The position numbers and the translations under genes were made by a program. 6,543 bases of DNA from Candidatus Desantisbacteria bacterium CG1_02_38_46 (GTDB lineage Bacteria; Desantisbacteria; UBA1551; UBA1559). The stretch is from positions 1 to 6,543 of the forward strand of contig MNUO01000105.1 in assembly GCA_001871015.1 (NCBI GenBank), given 5' to 3'. Below, one piece after another: positions 6,089 to 6,543 of the stretch (its first letter is position 1; each line of letters begins with the position of its first letter). The notes beneath the pieces were generated by a model. The model was not told where the DNA came from and made no database searches. It worked only from the letters and a program-made list of their open reading frames with translations.

Positions 6089-6543
6089 CTACACGGCGTC
6101 AAGTTCTCTTCGCTTTGCCATATCAAAAAGAACTCTTTCCCTTGTTTTATCAATTCCAAGTGCTTTTCGTTTTTTATCTATGTGTTCAATCATCAGTTTT
6201 GCTGCTTTTATAGGGTCTGGTTCAAATGCCCATTTACCTTTGAGTGTGTTCTCGTATTCCTCAAAAAGTAATTTTGTCAATTTTTCACTACCAAGTGTTG
6301 GCCAGGTAACACCAAATACAGTAAACACTCCACTTGCTACAAAATACTGGCCTATTGAAATTGCTTTTTCGCTCATCCATTCAGGCGCAGCACCTGCAGC
6401 AGGTAAATCAGATATGTCATCTCCCAGCCCTCCTTCTTTTACCATTGCTGAAGCAGCTATGAGAATTCTTGAGTTATCAACGCAGGAACCCATATGTATA
6501 ACAGGTGGGATTCCGACAGTTTCGCATACTTCAGCAAGTCCTG
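6089..6543 (-). CDS. acsA: Ni-Fe carbon monoxide dehydrogenase, CODH subunit of CODH/ACS (3' end, cut by window edge)
   Basis: The C-terminal 150 residues are present and the frame stays open to the right edge; the family is about 630-680 residues, so most of the gene lies outside. The enzyme interconverts CO2 and CO at the Ni-4Fe-4S C-cluster and channels CO to ACS. The motif HMGSCVDNSR (Cys codon at 6482-6484) supplies the last C-cluster cysteine, matching C526 of Carboxydothermus CODH-II. WMSEKAISIG further on holds the lysine that likely corresponds to the active-site lysine K563. QYFVASGVFTVFGV is also typical of the family. The methionine at 6493 is internal, inside the HMGSC motif, and is not a start. 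The tail runs on past the usual KRKALGI end by about 18 residues (DKTRERVLFDMAKRRELDAV). Position directly before acsB indicates the ACS-linked form rather than a stand-alone cooS. Confidence 0.95.
   Translation of the reverse strand, partial: GLAEVCETVGIPPVIHMGSCVDNSRILIAASAMVKEGGLGDDISDLPAAGAAPEWMSEKAISIGQYFVASGVFTVFGVTWPTLGSEKLTKLLFEEYENTLKGKWAFEPDPIKAAKLMIEHIDKKRKALGIDKTRERVLFDMAKRRELDAV

Noticed and set aside
6491-6493. ATG at 6493 as the start of a 134-residue gene
   Set aside because: This methionine sits inside the conserved HMGSCVDNSR motif of CODH, and the frame continues upstream to the window edge, so the gene is an edge-cut CODH and not a small protein.

Overview
This window is a single-strand, co-directional operon segment on the minus strand. 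It encodes the carbonyl-branch core of the bacterial Wood-Ljungdahl (reductive acetyl-CoA) pathway. In transcription order (right to left) it holds: the 3' end of the CO dehydrogenase subunit gene (acsA/cooS, cut by the right edge), acsB (acetyl-CoA synthase), acsC (large subunit of the corrinoid iron-sulfur protein, CFeSP), acsE (methyl-H4folate:CFeSP methyltransferase), a 200-residue DUF3786-like protein, and the 5' part of acsV (the ATP-dependent reductive activator of CFeSP, RACo, cut by the left edge). All open reading frames on the plus strand are shadows of these genes.

The products form one chemical cycle. CODH (AcsA) reduces CO2 to CO. MeTr (AcsE) moves the methyl group from methyltetrahydrofolate to the cobalt of CFeSP (AcsC plus its small subunit AcsD). 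ACS (AcsB) joins CO, methyl and CoA into acetyl-CoA at its Ni-Ni-[4Fe-4S] A-cluster. AcsV rescues CFeSP whenever the cobalt is oxidised to Co(II). All diagnostic metal ligands that fall inside the window are present, so the system looks functional. Direction (acetogenesis, autotrophy or reverse acetate oxidation) cannot be read from these genes.

The host is an anaerobic bacterium rather than an archaeon: AcsB is full length (734 aa) with the bacterial N-terminal CODH-contacting domain, and a bacterial MeTr and RACo are present. The DNA looks moderately AT-rich with good Shine-Dalgarno sites. I cannot name the phylum from the sequence.

Spacing is tight: 13 nt between acsA and acsB, 7 nt between acsE and the DUF3786 gene, and an 8-nt overlap between the DUF3786 gene and acsV. 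The exceptions are acsB-acsC (65 nt) and acsC-acsE (67 nt), and both of these spacers hold palindromic, repeat-like DNA. The acsC-acsE element is a nested perfect inverted repeat that supplies the last four codons and the stop codon of acsC. No gene for AcsD and no cooC/acsF maturation ATPase lies between the genes seen here. No gene-free stretch exceeds about 70 bases, and no promoter, RNA gene, CRISPR array or IS element was found.

I see no wholly new system. The points worth a second look are the DUF3786 gene locked between acsE and acsV, the two palindromic spacers, a C-terminal insertion in AcsE, the cysteine-rich A-cluster loop of AcsB, and the absent acsD.
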